Position numbers and translations under genes: made by a program
Shown here: one piece after another, positions 28,221 to 37,527 of the stretch
How the letters are laid out: each line of letters starts with the position of its first letter
Numbering within the stretch: the first letter of the stretch is position 1
Notes under the pieces: model-generated
Database searches by the model: none
What the model saw: only the letters and a program-made list of their open reading frames with translations
Told to the model about the DNA's origin: nothing
Assembly: GCA_028281235.1 (NCBI GenBank)
Contig: JANQKG010000039.1
Location: 1-48,282 of the forward strand
Length of the DNA: 48,282 nucleotides
Reading direction: 5' to 3'
From: Afifellaceae bacterium
GTDB taxonomy: Bacteria > Pseudomonadota > Alphaproteobacteria > Rhizobiales > Afifellaceae

Positions 28221-29524
28221 GCGCGCCGACGCTCTTCACCAATACGCGCGTCGTCGACCCGTCGCGTGGGCTGGACGAGCGCGGCGCCGTGCTCATTGCC
28301 GACGGCCGTATCGTCGCGGCCGGGGCCGACGCCGCCAACCAGGGCACGCCGGACGGCGCGAATACTATCGATTGCGCCGGCGCGGCGATCCTACCCGGGC
28401 TGGTCGACATGCGGGTGTTCGTCGGCGAGCCGGGCGGCGAGCATCGCGAGACGCTGGAGAGCGCGAGCCGCGCGGCTGCCGCAGGCGGCGTAACCGCGAT
28501 CGTGACCATGCCGGATACCGCACCGGTCATCGACGACCCGGCGCTCGTCGATTTCGTCTTCCGCCGCGCGCGCGACACGGCGATCGTTCGCGTGCACCCG
28601 ATGGCGGCGATGACGCGTGGCCTTTCCGGCAGCGAGCTTGCCGAATACGGCCTCTTGAAAGAAGCCGGCGCCGTCGCCTTCACGGACGGACGGCATTCGG
28701 TCAAGAGCGCCAAGGTGATGCGCAACGCGCTTACCTATGGGCGCGACTTCGATGCGCTCATCGTCAATCACGTCGAGGACCCTGAGCTCGCCAAGTCCGG
28801 TGTCATGAACGAGGGCGAAACTGCCACGCGGCTCGGGCTCCCCGGCATTCCGCTTGAGGCGGAGACGATCATGCTGGACCGCGATATCTGCCTCGCGCGG
28901 CTGACCGGTGGGCGCTACCACGCTGCGCAGGTCTCTTGCGGCCCCTCGGTCGCCGAGCTGCGCCGCGCCAAGCAAATGGGTAACGGCATCAGTGCCGGTG
29001 CGGCGGTCGCGCATCTGACGCTCAACGAGAACGACATCGGCGCCTACCGCACCTTCTTCAAGATGTCGCCGCCGCTGCGCCGCGAGGAGGACCGGCAGGC
29101 GGTCGTGGAGGCGCTCGCCGACGGCACGATCGATGTCGTTTGCTCCGCCCACGACCCGCAGGACGTTGAAGTGAAGCGCCAGCCTTTTGCGGAGGCCGCC
29201 GACGGCGCCGTCGGGCTGGAGACCATGCTGGCCGCCGGCCTGCGGCTTGTGCAATCCGGCGAGGTGCCGTTGATGCGCCTTGTGGAGGCCATGAGCACGA
29301 CTCCCGCAAAACTGCTCGGTCTGGAGGCGGGCACGCTTTCGCCCGGCGCACCGGCCGACATCATCATGGTCGATCTTGAGCGGCCCTGGGTGGTGAAGAA
29401 AGATGCGCTCAGCTCGCGCTCGCAGAACTCCGCCTTTGAGGATGCGCGCATGACCGGCAAGGTGGTGCGCACCTATGTGGGCGGGCGCATTGTTTTTCAG
29501 GACGGCGCTCAACCCTCCCATTGA
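28217..29524 (+). CDS. Dihydroorotase-like protein lacking metal ligands (PyrX/PyrC' type)
   Basis: This 435-residue protein has the amidohydrolase fold of a type I dihydroorotase, but key metal ligands are changed. The HxH motif of PGLVDMHVH is [14 protein letters not shown] here, with Arg66 and Phe68. The third His position is Gln238 (YHAAQVSC). The catalytic TDHAPH is CSAHDPQD, with Ala311 for the catalytic Asp. NHVED and the NEG segment remain. Such pseudo-dihydroorotases are known partners of PyrB in some bacteria, where they stabilise the transcarbamoylase complex. The 4-nt overlap with pyrB supports that role. An active PyrC must be encoded elsewhere. The reading frame is intact, so it is not decaying. 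Confidence 0.9.
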   Translation: MSAPTLFTNTRVVDPSRGLDERGAVLIADGRIVAAGADAANQGTPDGANTIDCAGAAILPGLVDMRVFVGEPGGEHRETLESASRAAAAGGVTAIVTMPDTAPVIDDPALVDFVFRRARDTAIVRVHPMAAMTRGLSGSELAEYGLLKEAGAVAFTDGRHSVKSAKVMRNALTYGRDFDALIVNHVEDPELAKSGVMNEGETATRLGLPGIPLEAETIMLDRDICLARLTGGRYHAAQVSCGPSVAELRRAKQMGNGISAGAAVAHLTLNENDIGAYRTFFKMSPPLRREEDRQAVVEALADGTIDVVCSAHDPQDVEVKRQPFAEAADGAVGLETMLAAGLRLVQSGEVPLMRLVEAMSTTPAKLLGLEAGTLSPGAPADIIMVDLERPWVVKKDALSSRSQNSAFEDARMTGKVVRTYVGGRIVFQDGAQPSH

Positions 29525-29536
29525 GGGGCCCCTCAA
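29521..29536. repeat. Perfect palindrome over the end of the dihydroorotase-like gene
   Basis: TTGAGGGGCCCCTCAA is a perfect 16-bp palindrome that includes the TGA stop codon, with eight bases per arm. It has no U-run, so it is a poor terminator, and its role is unclear. Confidence 0.5.
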
Positions 29537-29556
29537 GGGGGCTATGGCCGCAGCGC

Positions 29557-29774
29557 CGTAGCCCGGATGGAACGAAGCGCAATCCGGGATGGTCTCAACG
29601 GCGTGCGAGCACGCTTCCCGCATTTCGCTGTCGCTCCATGCGGGCTACACTCCGACCTCTCGTCTGTCATCCTGGTTCGGCCGAAGGCCGAGACCGGGAC
29701 CTATGAACACCCACGCCGCTTCGGTGGCTATGGATCCCGCACAGCATCGCTTCGCGCCGCTTGCGGGATGACAA
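29557..29774. repeat. Composite intergenic repeat, locus B (order Q-P-R)
   Basis: Module Q is at 29557-29590, P at 29617-29648 and R at 29666-29774, in the reverse module order from locus A but with each module in the same orientation. R ends 25 nt before the plsY start codon, so it forms most of that gene's leader or promoter region. Confidence 0.85.
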
Positions 29775-29799
29775 AAGAGAGGGTCTTCTCACGCTCGCC

Positions 29800-30414
29800 A
29801 TGCCTGAAGCAGGAGTGAACGAACTGTCCTGGACGCTGCTGATCGGCGTGTTCGTCCTCGCCTACCTGATCGGCTCAATCCCGTTCGGGCTCGTCCTGAC
29901 GCGGCTTGCCGGGCTTGGCGACATCCGCGCCGTCGGCTCCGGCAATATCGGCGCCACCAATGTCTTGCGCACCGGCCGCACGAGCCTGGCGGCGGCGACG
30001 CTTCTCCTTGATGCCCTGAAGGGCACGCTTGCGGTCTGGGTCGGATGGCGCTGGGGCCCAGGCGCTGCGCTTGCCGCTGCACTCGGGGCCTATCTCGGCC
30101 ATTGCTTTCCCATCTGGCTCAAATTCAAGGGCGGCAAGGGCGTCGCCACCTTTCTCGGCGTGCTCTTGGGGCTCCATTGGCCGACGATGGTCGTTGCCGC
30201 TCTGGTCTGGCTCGCGACGGCTTTCGCCACACGCTACTCGTCGCTGTCGGCGCTGATGGCGAGCATCGCCGCGCCCACCGCGCTTCTCCTCTTCGGAGAG
30301 CCGCTCACGGCCATGATGTGCGTCGTGCTGACGATTCTCATCTGGGTGCGGCATGCCGACAACCTCAAGCGACTAAAAGCCGGCACCGAATCGCGGATCG
30401 GCGAGAAGTCATAG
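29800..30414 (+). CDS. plsY: Glycerol-3-phosphate acyltransferase PlsY
   Basis: PlsY transfers the acyl group from acyl-phosphate, made by PlsX, to glycerol-3-phosphate at the inner membrane. The 204-residue protein has five to six membrane helices and the family motifs [29 protein letters not shown], and [16 protein letters not shown]. The third motif is followed by the usual hydrophobic segments and a basic C-terminus ([20 protein letters not shown]). The ATG at 29800 was chosen; an upstream frame would run into the repeat, and the exact start is uncertain by a few codons. It precedes dprA. Confidence 0.94.
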   Translation: MPEAGVNELSWTLLIGVFVLAYLIGSIPFGLVLTRLAGLGDIRAVGSGNIGATNVLRTGRTSLAAATLLLDALKGTLAVWVGWRWGPGAALAAALGAYLGHCFPIWLKFKGGKGVATFLGVLLGLHWPTMVVAALVWLATAFATRYSSLSALMASIAAPTALLLFGEPLTAMMCVVLTILIWVRHADNLKRLKAGTESRIGEKS

Positions 30415-30491
30415 GCGGCGCCGTCGCGCCTGAGCTTGTTACGCCGGCGAAGTCCCGCCATGATCGACGTTTTGCGAAAAGGAGTGGCGAC

Positions 30492-31619
30492 GTGCCCGTG
30501 GAAGCCGGCGGCGTAACCCTCAGCGATGAGCAGCGGCTCGCCTGGCTCCGGCTCACACGCAGCGAGAATGTCGGACCCGCGACGTTTCGCGAGCTCATCA
30601 ATCATTTCGGCTCCGCGCAGGCGGCGCTCGATGCGCTTCCCGACATGTCGCGACGTGGCGGCGCGGCACGGTCCATCCGCATCTGCGGCCAGCGGGAGGC
30701 CGAAGCTGAGATGGAGGCGGCCGAGCGGATCGGCGCGCGGTTCATCGGCTCCGGTGAACCCGATTATCCGCCCTGGCTCCGCCACGCCGACGCGCCGCCG
30801 CCGCTCCTAGCTGCGCGCGGCGGCCCCGGCCACCTCGTCCGCCCGGCAATTGCGCTGGTGGGCGCGCGCAACGCCTCCGTGGCCGGCCGCAAAATGGCGG
30901 CGCTTCTGGCAAGGGAGCTCGGCGAGAGCGGCCTGGCGATTGCGTCCGGGCTGGCCCGCGGCATCGATGCGGCCGCGCATGACGCGGCGCTGACGAACGG
31001 CACGGTCGCCGTCTTCGCCGGCGGCATTGACGTCATCTACCCTTCAGAGAACGAGGCGCTGTTCAGTCGCATCCTGGATGCCGGCGGGTGTGCGATCAGC
31101 GAGATGCGGATGGGATGGGAGCCGCGGGCGCGCGACTTTCCCCGCCGCAACCGCATCATCGCCGGCATGTCGCTGGCCACCGTGGTGGTTGAGGCGGCGA
31201 AGCGCTCCGGATCGCTCATTACGGCGCGGCTGGCGCTTGAGCAGAACCGTGAAGTCCTGGCGGTGCCCGGCTCACCGCTCGACCCGCGCGCTGCCGGTGC
31301 CAACAACCTCATCAAGCAGGGTGCGCGGATCGTGACGGCGGCCGCCGATGTGGTGGAAGCGGTAGCACCGATGCTTGCCAATCCGCCGCGCGTGCCGCCG
31401 GCCGATCTCGACGCGCCGCCATCGGACGAGGTGCGTGCAGAGCCCGGCGATGAACAGCGCAAACTGGTCTTGGAGGCGCTCGGGCCGACGCCGGTGGAGA
31501 TCGACGAGATCATCCGCTTCACCGGTGTACCGGCGAGGACGGTGCTGGTCCTTCTGCTTGAGCTTGATCTTGCCGGGCGCCTGGAACGTCACGCCGGCCA
31601 ACGCGTGTCGCTGAAATAG
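30492..31619 (+). CDS. dprA: DNA processing protein DprA
   Basis: DprA binds incoming single-stranded DNA and loads RecA during natural transformation. The 375-residue protein has an N-terminal SAM-like helical domain (RLTRSENVGPATFRELINHFG). The Rossmann core follows: IALVGARNASVAGRKMAALLARELGESGLAIASGLARGIDAAAHDAAL, FAGGIDVIYPSEN, then PRRNRIIAGMSLATVVVEAAKRSGSLITAR and AGANNLIKQGA. A winged-helix tail (about 315-375) closes it. The GTG at 30492 was chosen because AAGGAG lies 7 nt upstream; a longer frame overlaps plsY. Other competence genes are not in this window. Confidence 0.94.
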   Translation: MPVEAGGVTLSDEQRLAWLRLTRSENVGPATFRELINHFGSAQAALDALPDMSRRGGAARSIRICGQREAEAEMEAAERIGARFIGSGEPDYPPWLRHADAPPPLLAARGGPGHLVRPAIALVGARNASVAGRKMAALLARELGESGLAIASGLARGIDAAAHDAALTNGTVAVFAGGIDVIYPSENEALFSRILDAGGCAISEMRMGWEPRARDFPRRNRIIAGMSLATVVVEAAKRSGSLITARLALEQNREVLAVPGSPLDPRAAGANNLIKQGARIVTAAADVVEAVAPMLANPPRVPPADLDAPPSDEVRAEPGDEQRKLVLEALGPTPVEIDEIIRFTGVPARTVLVLLLELDLAGRLERHAGQRVSLK

Positions 31620-31627
31620 GCGGCCGC

Positions 31628-31885
31628 TCAGCTTTCGCCCGGAAGCCGGCGAAGTTCTTCAAGGTCGGCCGGTTCGGACCCTCCCTCGCCGGCTTCACGC
31701 CAAGCCTCCAACACAACCATGTCGATCAAGTAGGCCAGCAACTGAAATTCGTTGTGCTTGGCTATGCGTGCGAGCCGACTCGCCTCCACGGCGATATGCT
31801 CAGCGGCCGTTGATCGCAGCATTTCCGGTTCACCCTTGGCCAAAGACCGTCCCATCGCGTTTCCGTGATCGTCCAAAATATACAT
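31628..31885 (-). CDS. Conserved small hypothetical protein
   Basis: I recognise no domain in this 85-residue protein. The centre (ASRLARIAKHNEFQLLAYLIDMVVLEAWREAG) is one long amphipathic helix, followed by an acidic linker (EGGSEPADLEELRRL). There is no signal peptide or membrane helix. It is convergent with dprA and lies 196 nt before topA on the opposite strand. Coding potential rests on GC-biased third positions in keeping with its neighbours and a plausible ATG start, so this is a probable but unproven gene. Confidence 0.6.
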   Translation of the reverse strand: MYILDDHGNAMGRSLAKGEPEMLRSTAAEHIAVEASRLARIAKHNEFQLLAYLIDMVVLEAWREAGEGGSEPADLEELRRLPGES

Positions 31886-32081
31886 GCTTTAGTTGATGAT
31901 TAGATGTCAAACAACTTTAGCGCGTATCTGTTGGATATCGGGATTTCGCCTTGCGACTCCGACCAAACGACAGTGCATGGACCACCGCCGCATCTGCAGC
32001 GGGGGTTGACCGGAGGCGGTGCGTTATCCAATTGACGCCTTCCGAAGGCGGCCCGGCCGCCAGTGGCAGGCGGAGAATTCC

Positions 32082-34742
32082 ATGGACGTGGTGATTGTCG
32101 AATCGCCCGCAAAGGCCAAGACGATCAACAAATATCTGGGCGCGGGCTACGAGGTCCTCGCGTCTTACGGCCACGTCCGTGATCTCCCTGCCAAGGACGG
32201 CTCGGTCCGACCCGACCAGGATTTCTCGATGGATTGGGAGGTCGACGCGAAGTCCAAGAAACGCCTGGCGGACATCGCCGCGGCCGTCAAACGGGCCGAC
32301 CGTGTGATCCTCGCCACCGACCCGGACCGCGAGGGCGAGGCGATCTCCTGGCATGTCCTGCAAGTGCTGCGCGACAAGAAGGTGCTGCGCGACAAGAAGG
32401 TGGAGCGCGTCGTCTTCAACGCCGTCACGCGGGAAGCCGTGCAGGAAGCCATGCGCCAGCCGCGCGGTATCGACGAGCCGTTGGTGGATGCCTATCTGGC
32501 GCGCCGCGCGCTCGATTATCTGGTCGGCTTCACGCTGTCGCCGGTGCTTTGGCGCAAGCTTCCCGGCGCCCGTTCCGCCGGCCGGGTGCAGTCCGTGGCG
32601 CTCCGGCTCGTGTGCGACCGCGAGGCGGAGATTGAGCGCTTCCGACCGCAGGAATATTGGTCGGTCGTTGCGAATTTGCGCACGCCGCGCAACGAAGCCT
32701 TCACGGCGCGTCTCGTCGGCCTTGACGGTGAGAAGCTCGATCGCCTGTCGATCGGCAACGCGGCGGAGGCGGAGGCGGCGAAGCGTCTACTGGAGGCGGC
32801 GACCTTCACCGTAACCTCGGTGGAATCGAAGCCACAAAAACGCAACCCGCAGCCGCCCTTCATCACCTCCACCCTGCAGCAGGAGGCGCAGCGAAAGCTG
32901 GGCTTCGACGCCAGCCACACGATGCGGATCGCTCAGCGGCTTTACGAAGGCATCGACATTGGCGGCGAGACCGCAGGCCTCATCACCTATATGCGCACAG
33001 ACGGCGTGGACCTGGCGCCGGAAGCGCTCAGCGAAGCACGCCGTGTGATTGAGCGCGATTACGGTGCGCGCTATCTGCCCGACGCGCCGCGCCGCTATCG
33101 TGCAAAGGCGCGCAACGCCCAGGAGGCGCATGAAGCCATCCGGCCGACGAACGCCTCACGCACGCCGGCCGATGTCGCGCCCTTCCTCGACCGTGATCAG
33201 GCGCGCCTCTACGAGCTGATCTGGAAGCGTACCATCGCCTGCCAGATGGCGCCGGCTGAGCTCGAACGCACCACGATCGACATTGCGGCAAGGAGTGCAG
33301 AGGGCGATGCGGCGCTCCGTGCCACCGGCAGCGTCATCCGCTTCGACGGTTTCCTCACGCTTTATCAGGAGGGACGCGACGACGAGGAGGATGAAGAGTC
33401 CGGCCGGCTGCCGCCCGTTTCGGCCGGCGAGACAGCGACGCGCGACTCCATTGAGGCGACCCAGCATTTCACCGAGCCGCCGCCGCGTTACACGGAGGCG
33501 TCGCTCATCAAGCGCATGGAGCAGCTCGGCATCGGCCGGCCGTCGACCTATGCGCAGACCATGGAGACGCTGAAGAAGCGCGAATACGTTCAGCTGGAAA
33601 AGAAGCGACTGGTGCCGGAGGACAAGGGGCGGATCGTCACCGCCTTCCTGGAGGATTTTTTCCGCCGCTATGTCGAATACGACTTCACTGCCGACCTGGA
33701 GGAGAAGCTCGACCGCATCTCCGCCGGCGAACTCTCTTGGAAGAGCGTGCTTGAGGATTTTTGGCGCGACTTCACCGCCAATGTCGAGCAGGCAAGCGAG
33801 ATCAGCCGCACGCAGGTGATCGACGCACTGAACGACCTTTTGGCCGACCACCTGTTTCCCGCCCCGGCGAATGGCGGCGACCCGCGCAGCTGCCCGTCCT
33901 GCGAGGGCGGTCGGCTGTCGCTGAAGCTTGGCCGTTACGGCGCCTTCATCGGCTGCTCCAACTATCCGGAGTGTCGCTTCACGCGCCAACTCGGGGCCAA
34001 CGGCGACGACGGCGGCGCGGCGGCCATCTCGCCGGACGGCGTCCTGCTCGGAGAGGATCCGGAGACCGGCCTCGCGGTGACGCTGCGCAGCGGCCGCTTC
34101 GGCCCCTATCTGCAGCTTGGCCCCGACCCGGAGAAGGGCGGCGAGAAGCCCAAGCGCGCCGGCATTCCCAAGGGCTGGGCCGTGGACGAGGTCGACCTTG
34201 AGGTGGCGCTGAAGCTCCTGTCGCTGCCACGCGAAATCAGCCCGCACCCTGAGACGGGCAAGCCGATCACAGCCGGCATCGGCCGCTATGGCCCGTTCGT
34301 GTCGCATGAGGGTGTCTACGCCAATCTCGACAGCGTCGACGAAGTCTTCACCGTCGGCGCCAACCGCGCGATCGCGCTGCTTGCGGAGAAGAAGAACAGC
34401 CGCCGCGGCCGCAATGCCGCGGCAATCGTCAAGGACCTCGGCGAGCATCCCGCCGAAGGGGGTGCGCTCACGGTTCGCTCCGGGCGCTACGGCCCCTACG
34501 TCAACCACGGCAAGATCAACGCCACGCTGCCGCGCGACCTGAAGCCGGAGGACGTCACCGTCGAGCAGGCGATTGAGCTGATTGCGGAGAAGGCAGCCAA
34601 GGGCACGAAGCCGAAAGCCAAGAAGAAGGCCGCCAAGAAGCCTACCAAGAAGCCTGCCAAGAAAGCGAAGAAGCCCGCGGCGCGCAGCCGTAAATCGGCT
34701 GGTACCAAGTCCGGGGCGGATGCGCCGGCGGAACTGGACTGA
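32082..34742 (+). CDS. topA: DNA topoisomerase I
   Basis: TopA relaxes negative supercoils by a type IA mechanism. The 886-residue protein has the TOPRIM domain (MDVVIVESPAKAKTINKYLG and ATDPDREGEAISWH), the active-site Tyr303 in LITYMRTDGVDL, and GRVQSVALRLVCDRE. The C-terminus has a zinc-binding segment (CPSCEGGRLSLKLGRYGAFIGCSNYPEC) and several Topo_C repeats (GRYGPFVSHEGVYANL, GRYGPYVNHGKINATL). It ends in a Lys-rich tail of alternating Lys/Ala/Pro. The ATG at 32082 has GGAG six nt upstream. The stop codon touches the rnr start. An 18-bp tandem duplication lies inside the TOPRIM region. Confidence 0.96.
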   Translation: MDVVIVESPAKAKTINKYLGAGYEVLASYGHVRDLPAKDGSVRPDQDFSMDWEVDAKSKKRLADIAAAVKRADRVILATDPDREGEAISWHVLQVLRDKKVLRDKKVERVVFNAVTREAVQEAMRQPRGIDEPLVDAYLARRALDYLVGFTLSPVLWRKLPGARSAGRVQSVALRLVCDREAEIERFRPQEYWSVVANLRTPRNEAFTARLVGLDGEKLDRLSIGNAAEAEAAKRLLEAATFTVTSVESKPQKRNPQPPFITSTLQQEAQRKLGFDASHTMRIAQRLYEGIDIGGETAGLITYMRTDGVDLAPEALSEARRVIERDYGARYLPDAPRRYRAKARNAQEAHEAIRPTNASRTPADVAPFLDRDQARLYELIWKRTIACQMAPAELERTTIDIAARSAEGDAALRATGSVIRFDGFLTLYQEGRDDEEDEESGRLPPVSAGETATRDSIEATQHFTEPPPRYTEASLIKRMEQLGIGRPSTYAQTMETLKKREYVQLEKKRLVPEDKGRIVTAFLEDFFRRYVEYDFTADLEEKLDRISAGELSWKSVLEDFWRDFTANVEQASEISRTQVIDALNDLLADHLFPAPANGGDPRSCPSCEGGRLSLKLGRYGAFIGCSNYPECRFTRQLGANGDDGGAAAISPDGVLLGEDPETGLAVTLRSGRFGPYLQLGPDPEKGGEKPKRAGIPKGWAVDEVDLEVALKLLSLPREISPHPETGKPITAGIGRYGPFVSHEGVYANLDSVDEVFTVGANRAIALLAEKKNSRRGRNAAAIVKDLGEHPAEGGALTVRSGRYGPYVNHGKINATLPRDLKPEDVTVEQAIELIAEKAAKGTKPKAKKKAAKKPTKKPAKKAKKPAARSRKSAGTKSGADAPAELD

Positions 34743-36995
34743 GTGGCGCGCAAGACCAAGGCCAAGGCCGAGCCCGCGCTCCCCAGCCGGCAGGCGATCC
34801 TCGACTACATCGCGGACTCCCCCGGCAAGGTGGGCAAGCGGGAAATCGCGCGCGCCTTCAATATCACGGGCGGACAACGCATCGCGCTGAAGCAGCTCCT
34901 GCGCGACATGGCCGATGAGGGCCTGATTGAAGGCCGGCGCAAGCGGCTTGGCCGGCCGGGCGACCTCCCCTCCGTGACGCTTCTTGTGGTGGAAGGGCTG
35001 AGCGATCACGGCGAGCCAATCGGCGTGCCGCTTGAGTGGGACGAGGCAGAGGGCGCAGCGCCGCGCATCGTCATCACGACGCCTCCGGCCCGCGGCAAGA
35101 GACCGGCGCGCGCCGACCGGGCGCCGGGAATTGGCGACCGCGTGCTGGCGCGCCTCACGCCCGATGGCGATGGCTTCACCGGCCGCATCATCAAGCTTCT
35201 GGAGCGGCGGCCAAAGGCGACGCTCGGCGTTCTGCGCATACAGGGTGAGGGCGCGAGCGCTGAGGCGCGGGTCATCCCCATCGACCGCCGCGGCGCGGAG
35301 CTTGTCGTACCGGCAAGCGCCAACAAAGACGCCGTAGACGGCGAGCTGGTCTCCGTCGAAGTGACGAAGTCCGGCCGCTTCGGCCTTGCCACGGCGCGCG
35401 TCGTGGAACGCCTCGGCGACGTGTCGTCTGAAAAAGCGATCAGCCTGATCGCCTTGGAGGAGCACGGCATCCCCCATGAATTCGCGCCCGCCGCGCTGGC
35501 GGAGGCCGATGCCGCGGAGCCGGCCGACATGGCGCATCGCGAGGATTGGCGCGACCTGCCGCTCGTCACCATCGATCCGCCCGATGCGCGCGACCATGAC
35601 GACGCTGTCCATGCCATGCCCGACCCGGAGCGCGCAGGCGGCTTCATCGTGACAGTGGCGATCGCCGATGTGGCGCATTATGTGCGCGCCGGCTCGGCAT
35701 TGGACCGCGAGGCGCTGCGCCGCGGCAACTCGGTCTATTTCCCCGGCCGGGTCGTGCCGATGCTGCCGGAGCGCATCTCCAACGATCTATGCTCGCTGCG
35801 CGAAGGCGAGGCGCGACCGGCGCTCGCTATCCGCATGCGCATCGACGCCAAGGGCAACAAGACGCATCACACCGTGCATCGGGTGATGATGCGCTCCGCA
35901 GCCAAGCTCTCCTACGAGGCGGCGCAAGCGGCGATCGACGGCAATCCCGACGAAAAGACCAAGCCGCTGCTCGACCCCGTCCTGCGGCCGCTCTGGACGG
36001 CCTACAAAGCGCGCAAGCGCGAGCGTGACCAGCGCGAGCCGTTGGCCATCGACCTGCCGGAGCGCAAGGTGATGCTGAGGGATGACGGTTCGGTTGACCG
36101 AATCATCGTGCCGCCACGCCTCGACGCGCATCGCCTGATCGAAGAGTTCATGATTCTTGCCAATGTCGCGGCCGCGGAGACGCTGGAAGCCAAAAGAAGC
36201 CCGATCGTCTATCGCATCCACGACGAGCCGGCCTGGGAGAAGCTGGAGGCGCTGCGCGACTTCTTGGGCTCACTCGACATGCGCTTCCCAAAGGCCGGAA
36301 GTCTGCGCCCGAACCAGTTCAACCGAGTCCTGGCGCGTGTCGCCGACACGCCGCATGCACTCATCGTCAACGAGGTGATCCTGCGCTCGCAGAGCCAGGC
36401 GGAATATGCGGTGGAGAATATCGGTCATTTCGGCCTCAATTTGCGGCGCTATCTCCACTTCACGTCGCCCATTCGGCGCTATGCCGACCTCCTCGTGCAC
36501 CGCGCCCTGATCGCGGCGCTGTCGCTTGGGCCCGGCGGCCTAAAGGCCGACGAAGAGACAGCGCTAGAGCGCATTGCCGGCGAGATCTCCGTGGCTGAGC
36601 GCCGCGCCATGGCGGCGGAGCGCGACACGGTGGACCGGCTTATCGCGACGTGGCTGGCGGAGCGCGTCGGCACGCATTTCGAGGGGCGCATTCGTGGCGT
36701 CACGCGCGCCGGACTGTTTGTCGAGCTGGAGGAAAGCGGCGCCGACGGCTTCGTGCCGATCTCCACGATCGGCGAGGATTTTTATGAGCATCAGGAGACG
36801 CACCATCGCCTTGTCGGCCGCACGACGGGTGAGACGTTTCGGCTCGGCGACGCCGTTGAGGTGCGGCTCGTAGAGGCCCTCCCCTTTGCCGGCAGCTTGC
36901 GGCTGGAGCTCTTGCGCGATGCGCCCAAATCATCGTCGCCCGGCAAGAAACGCCCGACAAAGCGGCCACGGCCCGCACGCCGGCGTTCCCGCTAG
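34743..36995 (+). CDS. rnr: Ribonuclease R
   Basis: RNase R is a processive 3'-5' exoribonuclease that degrades structured RNA. The 750-residue protein has an N-terminal winged-helix/cold-shock region. The RNB catalytic core carries the acidic cluster TIDPPDARDHDDAVHA and FPGRVVPMLPERISNDLCSL, with HFTSPIRRYADLLVHRAL later. A C-terminal S1 domain (GTHFEGRIRGVTRAGLFVELEESGADGFVPIS) and a basic Lys/Arg tail follow. The start is a GTG immediately after the topA TGA, which suggests translational coupling. The topA-rnr order is common in alphaproteobacteria. Confidence 0.95.
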   Translation: MARKTKAKAEPALPSRQAILDYIADSPGKVGKREIARAFNITGGQRIALKQLLRDMADEGLIEGRRKRLGRPGDLPSVTLLVVEGLSDHGEPIGVPLEWDEAEGAAPRIVITTPPARGKRPARADRAPGIGDRVLARLTPDGDGFTGRIIKLLERRPKATLGVLRIQGEGASAEARVIPIDRRGAELVVPASANKDAVDGELVSVEVTKSGRFGLATARVVERLGDVSSEKAISLIALEEHGIPHEFAPAALAEADAAEPADMAHREDWRDLPLVTIDPPDARDHDDAVHAMPDPERAGGFIVTVAIADVAHYVRAGSALDREALRRGNSVYFPGRVVPMLPERISNDLCSLREGEARPALAIRMRIDAKGNKTHHTVHRVMMRSAAKLSYEAAQAAIDGNPDEKTKPLLDPVLRPLWTAYKARKRERDQREPLAIDLPERKVMLRDDGSVDRIIVPPRLDAHRLIEEFMILANVAAAETLEAKRSPIVYRIHDEPAWEKLEALRDFLGSLDMRFPKAGSLRPNQFNRVLARVADTPHALIVNEVILRSQSQAEYAVENIGHFGLNLRRYLHFTSPIRRYADLLVHRALIAALSLGPGGLKADEETALERIAGEISVAERRAMAAERDTVDRLIATWLAERVGTHFEGRIRGVTRAGLFVELEESGADGFVPISTIGEDFYEHQETHHRLVGRTTGETFRLGDAVEVRLVEALPFAGSLRLELLRDAPKSSSPGKKRPTKRPRPARRRSR

Positions 36996-37156
36996 TGTCC
37001 CGAATCTGAAATTCGCAGGATTTGCAGCACGCTCCGAACGAACTTCAGATTCGATGAGGATACTATCAACATATTGAATCTATTGTTGTTTTAGATTTTG
37101 AAGTTCCTGAAGGAGTCAGCTGCGCAATGACAGGAACTTCAAAATCACCACACTAA
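36994..37156. mobile_element. MITE-like palindromic element after rnr
   Basis: A low-GC stretch with nested inverted repeats begins over the rnr stop codon. Its ends, TAGTG (36994-36998 region) and CACTA (37151-37155), are inverted. Inside are CGAATCTGAA/TTCAGATTCG (37001-37010 and 37044-37053) and a perfect 16-bp pair GATTTTGAAGTTCCTG/CAGGAACTTCAAAATC (37094-37109 and 37131-37146). No transposase is encoded. It could act as an rnr terminator. The mobile origin is inferred from structure and composition. Confidence 0.45.
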
Positions 37157-37176
37157 CGCCCCACCGACGGAGAAGG

Positions 37177-37378
37177 CGTAGCCCGGATGAAGCGAAGCGC
37201 AATCCGGGACCCGCGCTGCCGCGGGAAAATCGAGCGATCACATCCCGGCCGAGCGTAGCGAGGGCCGGGACCCATGAACACATTCCGCGTGTGGTGAGCG
37301 GTGTCACTTGCACCAAATCCAGCTCTGTTGACGGGTATGGGTCCCGGACACGCGCTGTCGCGCGTTCCGGGATGACAA
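37177..37378. repeat. Composite intergenic repeat, locus C (order Q-R)
   Basis: Module Q is at 37177-37209 and a diverged, longer R module is at 37240-37378, running from ATCCCGGCCGAGCG through GGCCGGGACCCATGAACAC to TCCGGGATGACAA. The P module is missing here. Together with the MITE-like element it fills most of the 532-nt gap between rnr and the MFS gene. No gene was seen in that gap. Confidence 0.8.
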
Positions 37379-37527
37379 CGGAGAGGAAGCGCGAACAAGG
37401 CCACCACGACCGGTCTGCACCGGCCCCGCTCACGGGCTATCGCGGAAATGCCATCGGCCGGATATATGCGGGAGCTTGGCCGGAGAGACGGCGATTCTCA
37501 CTCGGCCGTTGACCCTGCGGAGCGCCC

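Noticed and set aside
28217-29524. The dihydroorotase-like gene as a pseudogene
   Set aside because: The frame is full length, overlaps pyrB in coupled fashion and keeps conserved non-catalytic segments. Loss of ligands fits the known non-catalytic partner family better than decay.
25315-29774. The repeats as a CRISPR array
   Set aside because: The units differ in length and order, are far apart, have no regular spacers, and no cas genes are present.
33156-35678. An 840-codon minus-strand frame
   Set aside because: It is antisense to topA and rnr, and its predicted sequence is repetitive Arg/Gly/Leu without recognisable motifs.
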